This document shows, piece by piece, positions 7,866-16,750 of a DNA stretch of 63,093 nucleotides. The stretch covers positions 1 to 63,093 of the forward strand of contig NZ_JAFNME010000019.1 of the NCBI RefSeq assembly GCF_017368815.1, read 5' to 3'. The stretch's first letter is position 1; each line of letters starts with the position of its first letter. A program made the position numbers and the translations under genes. Origin of the DNA: Comamonas denitrificans. GTDB lineage: Bacteria; Pseudomonadota; Gammaproteobacteria; Burkholderiales; Burkholderiaceae_C. The notes under the pieces were generated by a model. The model had not been told where the DNA came from and ran no database searches. It saw nothing but the letters and a program-made list of their open reading frames with translations.

Positions 7866-9149
7866 TTAAAGCATACCCAGCGTACGCGGCAGCCACAGCG
7901 ACAGGTTGGGCCAGTAGGTCACCAGCACCAAAAAGCCCAGCATCGACAGCAGCCACGGCCAGACGGCCACCGTCAGCTCGGTAATGCCCATTTTGGTAAT
8001 GCCCGAGGCCACGTACAGGTTCAGCCCCACCGGCGGGTGGCACATGCCCACTTCCATATTCACCACCATCAAAATGCCCAGGTGAATCGGGTCAATGCCC
8101 AGCTGCATGGCAATCGGAAACAGGATGGGCGCAAAAATCAGCATGATCGACGAGGGCTCCATAAAGTTGCCCGCCAGCAGCAAGATGACGTTTACCGCCA
8201 GCAAGAAGCTGATCACGCCCAGGCCGTTGCCCAGCATCCAGTCGGCCATGGCCTGGGGGATGTTCTCGTTGGTCATGATGAAGCTGAACAACGCCGCGTT
8301 GGTAATGATGTACAGCAGCATGGCGCTCATGTTGGCTGAGCTGAGCAGCACCCTGGAGACATCTTTCAGGCCCATGTCCTTATAGACGAACACCGCCACG
8401 ATGAAGGCGTACACCGCGCTCATGGCCGCCGCCTCGGTCGGGGTGAAGATGCCGGAGTAGATCCCGCCCATCACCACCACGATCAGGAACAGCCCCCAAA
8501 AGGATTTGCGAAACGCCACCCAGCGCTCACCCCAGGTGGCCTTGGGCAGGCGCGGGTAATTGTTCTTGCGGGCGCGCCACCAGGTCACACCGCCCAGCAC
8601 CATGGCCAGCAGCAGGCCCGGCACCACCCCGGCCATGAACAAAGCGCCCACCGAGGTATTGGTCGCCACGGCGTACATCACCATCACGATGGACGGGGGG
8701 ATCAAAATCCCCAGCGCCCCCGAAGTGGCAATCACCCCAGCACCAAAGCGCTTGGGAAACCCGGCTTTGGCCATGGCCGGCAGCAAGATCGAGCCAATGG
8801 CCACCACCGTGGCCGGGCTGGAGCCCGAGACCGCCGCAAACAGGGCGCACGCCACCACCCCGCCCAGGCCCAGGCCACCATACCAGTGGCCGACCATGGC
8901 GGTGGCAAAGTTGATCATGCGCCGCGCCACCCCGCCGTGGGTCAGAAAGTTGCCCGCCAAAATGAAGAACGGGATGGCCATGATCTCGAACTTCTCGATG
9001 CCGGTGAACAATTTCAGCGCCACCGACTCCAGCGGCACATCGGTAAAGCCGAACAAAAACGACAACACCGTCAGGCCCAGGGCAATCGACACCGGCATGC
9101 CGGTGACCATCAGGGCCGTGAGGATCAGAAAAATAATGGCTGCGTTCAT
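7866..9149 (-). CDS. dctM: TRAP transporter large membrane subunit DctM
   Basis: A 427-residue, strongly hydrophobic permease of the DctM family, with about 12 membrane segments. It starts MNAAIIFLILTALMVTG and contains the family motifs GIEKFEIMAIPFFILAG, GSSPATVVAIGSILLPAM and HPPVGLNLYVA. With DctQ and DctP it imports an organic acid, probably a C4-dicarboxylate or another carboxylate, using the sodium or proton gradient. Its start codon directly follows the dctQ stop (TAAATG), so the two are translationally coupled. It is the last gene of dctPQM. Confidence 0.95.
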   Translation of the reverse strand: MNAAIIFLILTALMVTGMPVSIALGLTVLSFLFGFTDVPLESVALKLFTGIEKFEIMAIPFFILAGNFLTHGGVARRMINFATAMVGHWYGGLGLGGVVACALFAAVSGSSPATVVAIGSILLPAMAKAGFPKRFGAGVIATSGALGILIPPSIVMVMYAVATNTSVGALFMAGVVPGLLLAMVLGGVTWWRARKNNYPRLPKATWGERWVAFRKSFWGLFLIVVVMGGIYSGIFTPTEAAAMSAVYAFIVAVFVYKDMGLKDVSRVLLSSANMSAMLLYIITNAALFSFIMTNENIPQAMADWMLGNGLGVISFLLAVNVILLLAGNFMEPSSIMLIFAPILFPIAMQLGIDPIHLGILMVVNMEVGMCHPPVGLNLYVASGITKMGITELTVAVWPWLLSMLGFLVLVTYWPNLSLWLPRTLGML

Positions 9150-9845
9150 TTACTGGCCCGCCTTCTTGTTGGTCTGCTGATCGGCCTGCGCATTGGGGTG
9201 CAGGTTGTCGTGCATGTTCAAGGGATTGATGTTTTGTGCGGCGTTCTCCGCTTCGTCTTCCTCCAGACCATCGACGTGGCCATGGTCGTGGTGGGGCAGC
9301 TCGCCGGTGCGGATAAAGGCCACCAGCACCTGCAAAAAGCGAAAACACATCAAGCCACTGCCCAGGGGAATGGCGCTATAGACCATCCAGGTGGGCCACT
9401 CCAGGTCGGGGGTGGTGGGGCCTTCAATCAGCTCATCCACATTCCGGCCCAGCAACTCAAAAATGCCATAGTGCGCCCCGTTGTCCCAGACAAAGGTGGC
9501 ACCCATGATGCCGATGATGCCGGTAAACAAGGCACCGGCCGCCAGGCCAAAAATAATGAATTTGCGCCGCGTGGCACCGCCCATGCGGTTGATCAGCACA
9601 TCCACGCCCACGTGGATGCCCGTGCGCACCCCGTAGGCCGCGCCAAACTTGGCCATCCACACAAACATGATGATGGTCAGCTCTTGCGCCCAGGTCATGT
9701 TGATGGAAAGCAGCCAGTCTTGCAGGCCCGGAATGGCGTAACCCGCCATGTAACGGTGCAACACTGCTATAAAAACAATGAGCGTGGCAGCGCCCATCAG
9801 CAAGGCGATGATCCACTCTTCCAGTCGGTCCAAAATTTTCATCAT
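9150..9845 (-). CDS. dctQ: TRAP transporter small membrane subunit DctQ
   Basis: A 231-residue DctQ subunit with four membrane segments (EEWIIALLMGAATLIVFIAVLHRY, then WAQELTIIMFVWMAKFGAAYG, then RKFIIFGLAAGALFTGIIG, then WMVYSAIPLGSGLMCFRFLQ) and the characteristic GVRTGIHVGVDVL. The C-terminus is a histidine- and acid-rich tail (HHDHGHVDGLEEDEAE) longer than in many DctQ proteins. The start at 9845 follows a GAGAGA ribosome-binding site; a start at 9884 is possible but lacks one. It lies between dctP (95 bases upstream) and dctM (adjacent). Confidence 0.93.
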   Translation of the reverse strand: MMKILDRLEEWIIALLMGAATLIVFIAVLHRYMAGYAIPGLQDWLLSINMTWAQELTIIMFVWMAKFGAAYGVRTGIHVGVDVLINRMGGATRRKFIIFGLAAGALFTGIIGIMGATFVWDNGAHYGIFELLGRNVDELIEGPTTPDLEWPTWMVYSAIPLGSGLMCFRFLQVLVAFIRTGELPHHDHGHVDGLEEDEAENAAQNINPLNMHDNLHPNAQADQQTNKKAGQ

Positions 9846-9940
9846 GGGGTTCTCTCTCCCGCTGAACCTGCCCGCCCAAGGCAACGGGCACCACAGCCTG
9901 GCCGGGTGCCCGTGTGCACAAAGCGCAGCAGCGCCAAGAA

Positions 9941-10945
9941 TTACAGCTTGCTGGGGTCAAAGCCAGTGGCTTGGTACACGTCCTGAATGGTTTCCTTGCC
10001 AATGCGGCTTTCCATCTGTTTGTGCACGGGCACCAGGGCTTTTTTCAGGGCGGTGCGCTCCTCGGCCGTGGGGGTGTAAATGGTGGTTTTGCCACTTTTC
10101 TTCACCGCTTCCAGGGCCTGGTCGTTTTCGTCCTGGGCGATTTGGTTGGCGTAGGCGGTGGCCTGCTTCATGGCATCTTCCAACTGGCCGCGCACGGTGG
10201 CATCCAGGCCATCCCAGAATTTCTTGTTCACGATGACGGCATAGCCTAGGTAACCGTGGTTGGTCATGGAGGCGTACTTTTGCACCTCGTGCATCTTCTG
10301 GGTGTAGAAGTTGGAAGGCGGGTTCTCGGTGGCATCGACCACACCGGTTTGCAGCGCCTGGTAGGTTTCACCAAAAGCAATCACCTGCGGAATGCCGCCC
10401 AGAGCGCGGATTTCCGCTTCCAGCACTTTGGACGATTGGATGCGGTATTTTTGCCCCTTGTAGTCAGCCACTTGGTGGATCGGCTTGTTCGACGAGAAAA
10501 TTTTGAAACCGTTGTCCCAATACGCCAGGCCGGTAATGCCGCGTTTTTGCAGCTTGTCCAGCAGCTTTTGCCCCACAGGGCCGGTGGTCACTTTGTGCAG
10601 GTCATCGCGGTTGTCAAAGATGAAAGGCAGGTCAAACACCTCAAACTCTTTCACGCCCAAGGGGCCAAACTTGGCCAGCGAAGGGGCCAGCATCTGCACC
10701 GAACCGAGCTGCAGCGCCTCCATCTCTTCTTTGTCTTTGTACAAGGCGCTGTTGGCGTACACCTCCACCTTGACCTTGCCGCCGGTCAGCTCTTCGGCCT
10801 TTTTGGCGAAAAATTCTGCGGCCTTGCCTTTGGGGGTGTCTTGCGCCACCACGTGGCTGAACTTGATCACGGTTTGCGCATGGGCCACCGTGGCACCAAC
10901 GGCCAGCAAAGCGCAAGCCAGAACGTGTTTCACAGGAAATTGCAT
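9941..10945 (-). CDS. dctP: TRAP transporter periplasmic solute-binding protein DctP
   Basis: A 334-residue DctP-family binding protein that captures the solute in the periplasm and gives it to DctQM. A signal peptide (HVLACALLAVGATVAHA) is followed by the mature start QTVIKFSHVVAQDTPKGKAAEFF. Family motifs include EMEALQLGSVQMLAPS, the ligand-arginine region KYRIQSSKVLEAE, and VVDATENPPSNFYTQ. The ATG at 10945 has a good ribosome-binding site (AAGGAGA). It is the first gene of dctPQM and is divergent from fapA. A paralogue lies 1.8 kb away. The substrate cannot be read from the sequence; C4-dicarboxylates are the usual ligands for this subgroup. Confidence 0.93.
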   Translation of the reverse strand: MQFPVKHVLACALLAVGATVAHAQTVIKFSHVVAQDTPKGKAAEFFAKKAEELTGGKVKVEVYANSALYKDKEEMEALQLGSVQMLAPSLAKFGPLGVKEFEVFDLPFIFDNRDDLHKVTTGPVGQKLLDKLQKRGITGLAYWDNGFKIFSSNKPIHQVADYKGQKYRIQSSKVLEAEIRALGGIPQVIAFGETYQALQTGVVDATENPPSNFYTQKMHEVQKYASMTNHGYLGYAVIVNKKFWDGLDATVRGQLEDAMKQATAYANQIAQDENDQALEAVKKSGKTTIYTPTAEERTALKKALVPVHKQMESRIGKETIQDVYQATGFDPSKL

Positions 10946-11019
10946 ATTCGGGGTCTCCTTGGCGAATCTGAAGGTTGTCACACGCCCCGAAATGTAGAAA
11001 AGCTGCCCTGCCTTGGTAA

Positions 11020-11035
11020 CTGTGGCGTTCCACAG
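11020..11035. promoter_or_regulatory. CTGTGG-N4-CCACAG palindrome, candidate operator between dctP and fapA
   Basis: A perfect 6-base inverted repeat with a 4-base spacer lies in the 204-base divergent control region of dctPQM and fapA, followed at once by AGGGTTTACCCCT. The position fits an operator for dctPQM. The protein that binds it is unknown; the FixJ-type regulator encoded at 16086-16706 is one candidate. Confidence 0.35.
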
Positions 11036-11149
11036 CTAGGGTTTACCCCTGATGTTTTGCATTCTTTCCAAACTACGCGAAACCCCTTATTCGGACTTGT
11101 AGCTTTTTGCAACAGTGGCGGTTATAAGTTTGCCCACAGGAGGACAACC

Positions 11150-12745
11150 ATGACCATTCCAGGAATGGAACTGAGCGAAACCGATGGCCACATTTTCTTG
11201 ACCATTACCCCCACGGCAGCGCCCAGCCCGACCGACGAAGCCAGCGTCATCCAATGGCTGCAAGCACAGGGGTATGGCACCTGCCAGCTCGACCAAGACG
11301 CCATCGCACAGGCTGTGCAAAGCCACCGCACGGCCGATGCCCAGATGGTGTTTGAAATCGGGCAGCGCCTGGATGCGCTGATCAGCGTCGAAGTGGCCAG
11401 CGATGCCATGAGCGCCACCCTGCACATCACCCCCGCGCAAGGCGGCACGGCTGCCCGCCCCGAGCAGGTGCTGCAGGCCCTGGCGCAGGCACGTGTACGC
11501 AAAGGGATTGATCTGTCGGCCATCGCCTTGGCCTTGGCACAGCCCCACACGGTGGTCATTGCCCGGGGCCAGCCACCAGAACATGGGCAAGATGCCCAAT
11601 TTGAAGCGCTGGTGACTCTGACCGCCCAGCGCACCCCCCAGGTCAATGGGGAAGGGCGCATTGATTACCGCGAAGTGGATAACATCACCATGGTGTCCGC
11701 CGGTGCCCCGCTGCTGCGGCGCATCCCACCGACGCCGGGCATTCCCGGCTACACCGTTCGTGGCGACCTGGTGCCCGCACAACCGGGCACCGACATTCCC
11801 TTTGCCAGCGAATGCGAAGGCGTCCAGATCAGCGCGGCCGACCCCAACTTCCTGGAATCGGCCATTGCCGGTCAGCCGGTGGCCATTCCCTATGGCATGC
11901 AGGTCGATCCCGTGCTGGTGCTGCCCGGTGTGGATATCAGCACAGGCAACATCCGCTTTACCGGCTCCATCCAGATCGACGGCGATATCGGCCAGCAAAT
12001 GACGGTGCAAGCCGATGGCGACATCATCGTGCGCGGCACGATTGATGGGGGGCTGGTGCAAGCTGGCGGGCAAATTCAGGTTACCGGCGGGGTGATTGGC
12101 CACGCCCAAGTCCAGGCCCAGGGCGATATCCAGGCCAAATTTGCCGAAGCCTCGGTGTTGAAGTCTGGTGCGGCCCTGGACATCCGCACCTATGCCATGG
12201 ACTGCACCCTGCAAGCGCTGCAGACCATCACCATTGGCCAGGCGGCACCGCGCAATGGTCGGCTGATCGGTGGCAGCGCCACCGCCCTGCTGATGCTCAC
12301 CACCCCCATTTTGGGTTCCGATGCCGCCAGCTTGACCCACCTGTGCGTTGGCACACACCCTGAGTTTGAAGAGCGCTGCAGCGCCTTGCAGCAAACGCTG
12401 CAAAAGCATGAGACCACCTTGAGCAGCCTGCGCAAAATTTTGGCCAACCTGACCGAAGAAGGTGACCCCAAAGGCCTGCTGCCCAAGGTACAGACCTCCT
12501 TGGCCCAGGCCCAGGAGGCGCACGCCAGCTTGGTGGCGCAGCGCGAAGCCCTGGAAGCACAACGCGCCCTGGCGCGCCAGGCCTACGTCCAAGTCGGCGT
12601 GGGGGTACACGGTGCGGTCGATTTATGGCTGTGCCGCCGACGTCTGTCCTTGCACCAAGACTTTGCCAACGGGCGTTTTGAAATCAACGGCGAAGGCATT
12701 CCCGTCTTTATTGACCGCCGTGGCTACGCCGACGTGTTGGCCTAG
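11150..12745 (+). CDS. FapA (DUF342) family protein
   Basis: A 531-residue protein of the DUF342/FapA family, first linked to flagellar assembly in Vibrio but widespread and of unclear role. The core is the glycine-rich right-handed beta-helix typical of the family (STGNIRFTGSIQIDGDI, then VQADGDIIVRGTIDGGLVQ, then VQAQGDIQAKFAEAS, residues about 265-345). A coiled coil follows (about 410-485) and the protein ends GEGIPVFIDRRG. The ATG at 11150 has a clear AGGAGGA site; longer in-frame starts have no support. No flagellar gene is near. Its stop codon overlaps that of the convergent dctP paralogue in CTAG. Confidence 0.82.
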   Translation: MTIPGMELSETDGHIFLTITPTAAPSPTDEASVIQWLQAQGYGTCQLDQDAIAQAVQSHRTADAQMVFEIGQRLDALISVEVASDAMSATLHITPAQGGTAARPEQVLQALAQARVRKGIDLSAIALALAQPHTVVIARGQPPEHGQDAQFEALVTLTAQRTPQVNGEGRIDYREVDNITMVSAGAPLLRRIPPTPGIPGYTVRGDLVPAQPGTDIPFASECEGVQISAADPNFLESAIAGQPVAIPYGMQVDPVLVLPGVDISTGNIRFTGSIQIDGDIGQQMTVQADGDIIVRGTIDGGLVQAGGQIQVTGGVIGHAQVQAQGDIQAKFAEASVLKSGAALDIRTYAMDCTLQALQTITIGQAAPRNGRLIGGSATALLMLTTPILGSDAASLTHLCVGTHPEFEERCSALQQTLQKHETTLSSLRKILANLTEEGDPKGLLPKVQTSLAQAQEAHASLVAQREALEAQRALARQAYVQVGVGVHGAVDLWLCRRRLSLHQDFANGRFEINGEGIPVFIDRRGYADVLA

Positions 12746-13755
12746 GCGGCGGCGCGCTCTTTTTCCAACTGCACCAGCCACTGGGGGCCAATGCGCTGCG
12801 CCAATCCCTGGTACACCGGCTCCAGGGCCTGGCGCAGCCGCTGGCGTTGGGCGGCATGAATGGTATGCAGGCGGCAATGGCCACTGGCACGCAGGGCCTG
12901 CAAATCCTCGGTATTGCGCTGCTGCGCCTGAACGTTGCCCCAGGCCAGCGCCCCCTGCAACGCTTGCTCCACCCACGCGCGCTGCAGGGGCGATAGATAC
13001 TGCCAAAAACGCTGGTGTACGACGATGCAATAACCCAGGTAACCATGGCTGGTCAGGCTGACATCGGTTTGCGCTTCGTGCATGCGCTGCGTCCAGAAAT
13101 TAGAGATCGGGTTTTCCGTGCCATCCACCACCCCCATGGCCAAGGCACGCCGCGTTTGACCAAAATCAAGCACCACCGGCTGCGCCCCCAGCGCCCGCAT
13201 TTGATGGGCAATCACCCGCGAGCTTTGTACCCGCAGCCGCTGGCCCACAAAGTCCTGTGGCTCCAGCAAGGCGCGGTTGGCACTCATGTGCTTAAAGCCG
13301 TTGTCCAAATACCCCAACCCCACCAACCGCTGACGCTGCAACCCGGCCAGCAACGCCTGCCCCACCCGGCCTTGCATCACGCGGTGTACCTGGGCCGCAT
13401 CCTGGAACAAAAACGGCAGGTCAAACAGTTCAAACTCCGGAAAACCCAAACGGCCAAACTTCGACAGCGACGGGGCCAGCATATCGACGGCCCCCAATTG
13501 CAGGGCCTGCATCTCATCGTCATCGCTCAATAGCTGCGAATTGGCGTAAATCTGCACCTGCATCTTCCCAGCGCTGATGGCGGCCAATTCCTGGGCAAAC
13601 CGCTGCAGCGCCAATCCCTTGGGCGTATGCTGGGCCACCACGTGCGATAACCGCAGCACCACAGGCGCACCAGCCCGCACGGCCTGCCAAGGCAGGCAGG
13701 CACTCCCGAGCAGTCCTTGCAGGCAACGCCGACGCAATACATTCACAGCACTCAT
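12742..13755 (-). CDS. Orphan DctP-family TRAP solute-binding protein
   Basis: A 337-residue periplasmic binding protein, paralogous to the DctP at 9941-10945: both share the EM-ALQLG-V-MLAPSL-KFG, DLPF-F and TENP-SNF signatures. An arginine-rich N-terminus and hydrophobic stretch (LRRRCLQGLLGSACLPW) serve as the export signal. The ligand region RLRVQSSRVIAHQ keeps the conserved arginine. It has no dctQ or dctM partner of its own and is divergent from a PAS histidine kinase/FixJ-type regulator pair. It could share the DctQM encoded nearby, or act as a ligand sensor for the kinase. ATG at 13755 is chosen; longer starts run into the MITE-like repeat 24 bases upstream. Confidence 0.88.
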   Translation of the reverse strand: MSAVNVLRRRCLQGLLGSACLPWQAVRAGAPVVLRLSHVVAQHTPKGLALQRFAQELAAISAGKMQVQIYANSQLLSDDDEMQALQLGAVDMLAPSLSKFGRLGFPEFELFDLPFLFQDAAQVHRVMQGRVGQALLAGLQRQRLVGLGYLDNGFKHMSANRALLEPQDFVGQRLRVQSSRVIAHQMRALGAQPVVLDFGQTRRALAMGVVDGTENPISNFWTQRMHEAQTDVSLTSHGYLGYCIVVHQRFWQYLSPLQRAWVEQALQGALAWGNVQAQQRNTEDLQALRASGHCRLHTIHAAQRQRLRQALEPVYQGLAQRIGPQWLVQLEKERAAA

Positions 13756-13778
13756 GCCCGGTATTATTGCCACCCCTA

Positions 13779-13940
13779 AGAACGTGTTCATGATCTCGAA
13801 TGAAGGTGTGGGGGATGCGGTTGGGGATGGGTTGCGAGGCGCAAACCACAGCAATAGCTTGGCTATTGCGAGGATTTGCAACGACGCAGACCGCCCGAAG
13901 CCGCGCCCGCACACCCATGAGGAGATCGTGAACACGTTCT
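13779..13940. mobile_element. 162-bp palindromic MITE-like element, copy 1
   Basis: The ends are inverted repeats of about 19 bases (AGAACGTGTTCATGATCTC at the left, the complement of GAGATCGTGAACACGTTCT at the right). Inside, the left and right halves pair imperfectly almost to the centre (GCAATAGCTTGGCTATTGC), so the whole element can fold back. A second copy at 27750-27911 differs at one base. No coding capacity is visible, so it would need a transposase from elsewhere. It occupies most of the shared control region of the orphan dctP and the sensor kinase. A further partial end (AGAACGTGTTGGCGATC) follows directly at 13942-13958. Confidence 0.85.
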
Positions 13941-13995
13941 AAGAACGTGTTGGCGATCCCCATCCACGTGCGCCACCACGGCCCTTTGTTCCTCC

Positions 13996-16089
13996 ATGCT
14001 TTTCCCCACGGCTGTGCCCTCCCATCCCAATGCCCCAGGCGACCTCGGCGACCACAACCTCCCTCCTGCGCACAGCAGCAGCGCCCCCGAGTACTTCCTG
14101 CACGCCACGCAGCGCCTGAACGAACGCAGCCGCTGGGCCATGGTCTGGATGGTCGGTTTTGCCATGCTGGTCATTGCCACCGTGGTGGCACTGGCCTGGT
14201 ACCTGGACCATTTCGAGCAAGAAGAAGAACTGCGCCGCCGGGGTGCCGATGCCCAGTGGCTGGAGCAAAGCGTGCTGTTTCACTTTCGCCGCTTGGAAGA
14301 CGACGTGGCCCGCCTGAGCCAACAAGCTGCACTGGGCCACGCCCCCACCCTCGCCCAACCCGGCAAGGGCCTGCACGACCCCCAGCCCAATGGCCTGCTC
14401 TGGCGCACCCCCGGCACCATCCTGACGCACACTTGGCTGACCGCGCATGCGGGCCACAACGCCGATCTGCCGTTGTGGCGCGAACACCTGCAGGCCCACC
14501 CCAGCAACCGCCAGGCCTTGGATACCTTGCTGGACATCACCACCGGCCTGCGCCGCTCCAGCTACGCCGGGCCGATGCGCGATTCCAGCGGCATCCCGGG
14601 CGACACCCTGTGGCTGGCCGTGCCCTACTTTGACGGTAGCCGCCTGCTGGGCAACTACCTGGTGGCGATTTCGATCCAACAAACCCTGAACACCTTGCTG
14701 CCACCATGGTTCAGTGCCCAGCAAAGCGTGCGCTTGGTGGTCGATGGCCTGCCCGATACCCCCCAGCCTGCGCCTGCCCAGGTGCCCGATAGCTACAACA
14801 CCGCCATCAGCCTGCCGGGTGCCGACATGCTGCTGGAAGTCAGCCCCCTGGGGCCGCGCAGCTCCACCGTACCCCGGGTGTTTTTTATGGTGGCGCTGCT
14901 GTTTTTACTGGGCATGCTGGCCAGCTTGCTGGCGCTGCGCCAAGACTTGCGCAAACGCCGCCAGGTGCAGTTGCGTTTGCAGGCCGAAATATCTTTACGC
15001 ACCGCCATGGAGCAATCGGCCAGCGTGGGCATGCGGGCGTGGGATTTGCAGGGGCGGGTGCTGTATGTAAACCCCGCTTTTTGTAGCATGGTCGGCTATA
15101 CAGCAAAGGATTTGATAGGACAAAAAGCCCCATTTCCATACTGGCCAGCGGAACATGCTACTCATATCTTTGCCGAGCACCAACGCATCATGCGCGAAGG
15201 CACCCAGCCGCAAGGCATCGAAGTGCAGTTCCAGCACCGCAACGGCCAGCGCGTGGACGTGCTGATCCACGAAGCGCCCCTGCGCAACAGCGACGGCACG
15301 CACCTGGGCTGGATGAGCTCGATCATCGACATCAGCGAACGCAAACGCGCCCAGCACCTGGCCCAGGTGCAGCAGGAAAAACTCGAAGCCTCTGAGCGCC
15401 TGGTCGCCGTGGGCGAAGTTGCCTCCACCCTGGCGCACGAGCTCAACCAGCCCCTGGGGGCACTGTCCAGCTTTGCCAACGGCCTGGTCAACCGCTTGAA
15501 CAGCGCCAGCATCAACCTGGCCGAAATGCAGCCCGTGGTGCAACGCATGGCCCAACTGGCCGAACGCGCCGGCAGCGTGCTGCAGCGCGTCAATGCCTTT
15601 GCCCGCCGCCGCGAACTCAAGGTGGAGCGTGTGGACTTCACCACCTTGGTGCAGCGCACCTGCGCCAGCGCCCAAGAAGGCCAGCCCCTGAAAATCCAAA
15701 CCATACTGCCCGCCACCGCCTTGTGGCTGCAGGGCGATGCCTTGCTCGCCGAGCACTTGCTGGCCAATTTGTGCAGCAACGCCCTGGCCTGGGCCGCCCA
15801 AGGCAGCGCCCGCCAACCGGCCGTGCACGTGCGCCTATCCCTGCACAGCGCCAACTTAATTCTGGAAGTGGCCGACACCGGCCCCGGCGTGCCCCCGGAA
15901 GCACGCGGGCGTATTTTTGATGCTTTTTTCAGCACCCAAACCAACGGCATGGGCATGGGCCTGGCCATCTGCCGCTCCATCGTCGAGGCCCACCATGGCA
16001 GCATCACCGTCGGGCACGATGCTGTTTTGGGCGGCGCTTTGTTTACCGTCACCCTTCCGGCCAGCCCCACCCCGCCACTATCACCATGA
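13996..16089 (+). CDS. PAS-domain sensor histidine kinase (DctB/FixL-like)
   Basis: A 697-residue membrane kinase. A first membrane segment (about 47-70, MVWMVGFAMLVIATVVALAW) and a second (about 294-315, VFFMVALLFLLGMLASLLAL) frame a roughly 225-residue periplasmic sensor region. A PAS domain follows (about 330-445, with YVNPAFCSMVGYTAKDLIG), then the phosphoacceptor box GEVASTLAHELNQPLGALSSF and the ATPase domain (LLANLCSNALAW, then DTGPGVPPEARGRIFDAFFST, then GMGMGLAICRSIVEAHHG). HELNQPL is the DctB/FixL type. Its stop overlaps the regulator start (ATGA). The 5' leader is filled by the MITE-like element. The neighbouring DctP paralogue suggests an organic-acid signal. Confidence 0.92.
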   Translation: MLFPTAVPSHPNAPGDLGDHNLPPAHSSSAPEYFLHATQRLNERSRWAMVWMVGFAMLVIATVVALAWYLDHFEQEEELRRRGADAQWLEQSVLFHFRRLEDDVARLSQQAALGHAPTLAQPGKGLHDPQPNGLLWRTPGTILTHTWLTAHAGHNADLPLWREHLQAHPSNRQALDTLLDITTGLRRSSYAGPMRDSSGIPGDTLWLAVPYFDGSRLLGNYLVAISIQQTLNTLLPPWFSAQQSVRLVVDGLPDTPQPAPAQVPDSYNTAISLPGADMLLEVSPLGPRSSTVPRVFFMVALLFLLGMLASLLALRQDLRKRRQVQLRLQAEISLRTAMEQSASVGMRAWDLQGRVLYVNPAFCSMVGYTAKDLIGQKAPFPYWPAEHATHIFAEHQRIMREGTQPQGIEVQFQHRNGQRVDVLIHEAPLRNSDGTHLGWMSSIIDISERKRAQHLAQVQQEKLEASERLVAVGEVASTLAHELNQPLGALSSFANGLVNRLNSASINLAEMQPVVQRMAQLAERAGSVLQRVNAFARRRELKVERVDFTTLVQRTCASAQEGQPLKIQTILPATALWLQGDALLAEHLLANLCSNALAWAAQGSARQPAVHVRLSLHSANLILEVADTGPGVPPEARGRIFDAFFSTQTNGMGMGLAICRSIVEAHHGSITVGHDAVLGGALFTVTLPASPTPPLSP

Positions 16090-16706
16090 CCCCTTCCCCA
16101 CACATTCACATCGTGGACGATGACCCAGACATTCGCGACGGCCTGGCCTGGCTGTTTGACTCGCGCGGCTGGCGCAGCTGCGCCTGGGACAGTGGCCCGG
16201 CTTTTATCACCGGCATTGCCGGGCAGGCCCCAGACTGGGGCGAAGCCGTGGTGCTGCTCGATGTGCGCATGCAGCCGTGGTCTGGCCTGGTCACTTTTGA
16301 GCATTTCCAGCGCCTGGACTGCCCTTGGCCCGTATTGTTTTTAACTGGCCACGGCGATGTCAGCACCGCCGTGCAAGCCGTAAAAAACGGCGCTTGGGAT
16401 TTTTTAGAAAAACCGTTTCAGGACAACCAGCTGGTGGACCGCGTCGCCCAAGCCTTGCACGCTGCCGCTGCGCAGCGCCAAAACCAGCGCCACAGCCAGC
16501 GCCTGCGCCAGGCGCTGGCCAGCCTCAGCCCCCGCGAGCGGGAAGTGCTCGATGAGCTGCTGCGCGGTCACTACAACAAAAATATTGCCGAGCACCTGGG
16601 CATCACCCAGCGCACCGTGGAATTTCACCGGGCCAATATTTTTGAAAAAATGGGGGTGGAATCCGCGATTGAGCTGGCGCACCAGCTAGGCAAGCTGCAG
16701 CACTGA
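16086..16706 (+). CDS. FixJ/NarL-type response regulator with LuxR helix-turn-helix
   Basis: A 206-residue regulator. The receiver domain (1-120) has the acidic pair in VDDDPDIRDGL, the phosphoacceptor aspartate in VVLLDVRMQ, FLTGHGDVSTAV and the lysine in FLEKPFQDNQLVD. The C-terminal LuxR-type DNA-binding domain (about 140-200) reads LSPREREVLDELLRGHYNKN, then HLGITQRTVEFHRANIFEKM. It overlaps the kinase gene by four bases. The pair is the likely regulator of an organic-acid uptake system, most simply dctPQM and/or the orphan dctP, since all three transcription units lie within 9 kb. Confidence 0.93.
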   Translation: MTPSPHIHIVDDDPDIRDGLAWLFDSRGWRSCAWDSGPAFITGIAGQAPDWGEAVVLLDVRMQPWSGLVTFEHFQRLDCPWPVLFLTGHGDVSTAVQAVKNGAWDFLEKPFQDNQLVDRVAQALHAAAAQRQNQRHSQRLRQALASLSPREREVLDELLRGHYNKNIAEHLGITQRTVEFHRANIFEKMGVESAIELAHQLGKLQH

Positions 16707-16750
16707 AACCGTGCTGCCCGCCCCCGCTTGCCCTGCGCGGATGAAGCCTT

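Noticed and set aside
10256-11149. Extension of the FapA frame far upstream through dctP
   Set aside because: It runs antisense to dctP; the ATG at 11150 has a strong AGGAGGA site and starts at the family domain.
15050-15170. Locally AT-rich patch in the PAS domain of the sensor kinase
   Set aside because: It does not match the repeat family and is short; the PAS sequence is normal, so it is left as ordinary variation.
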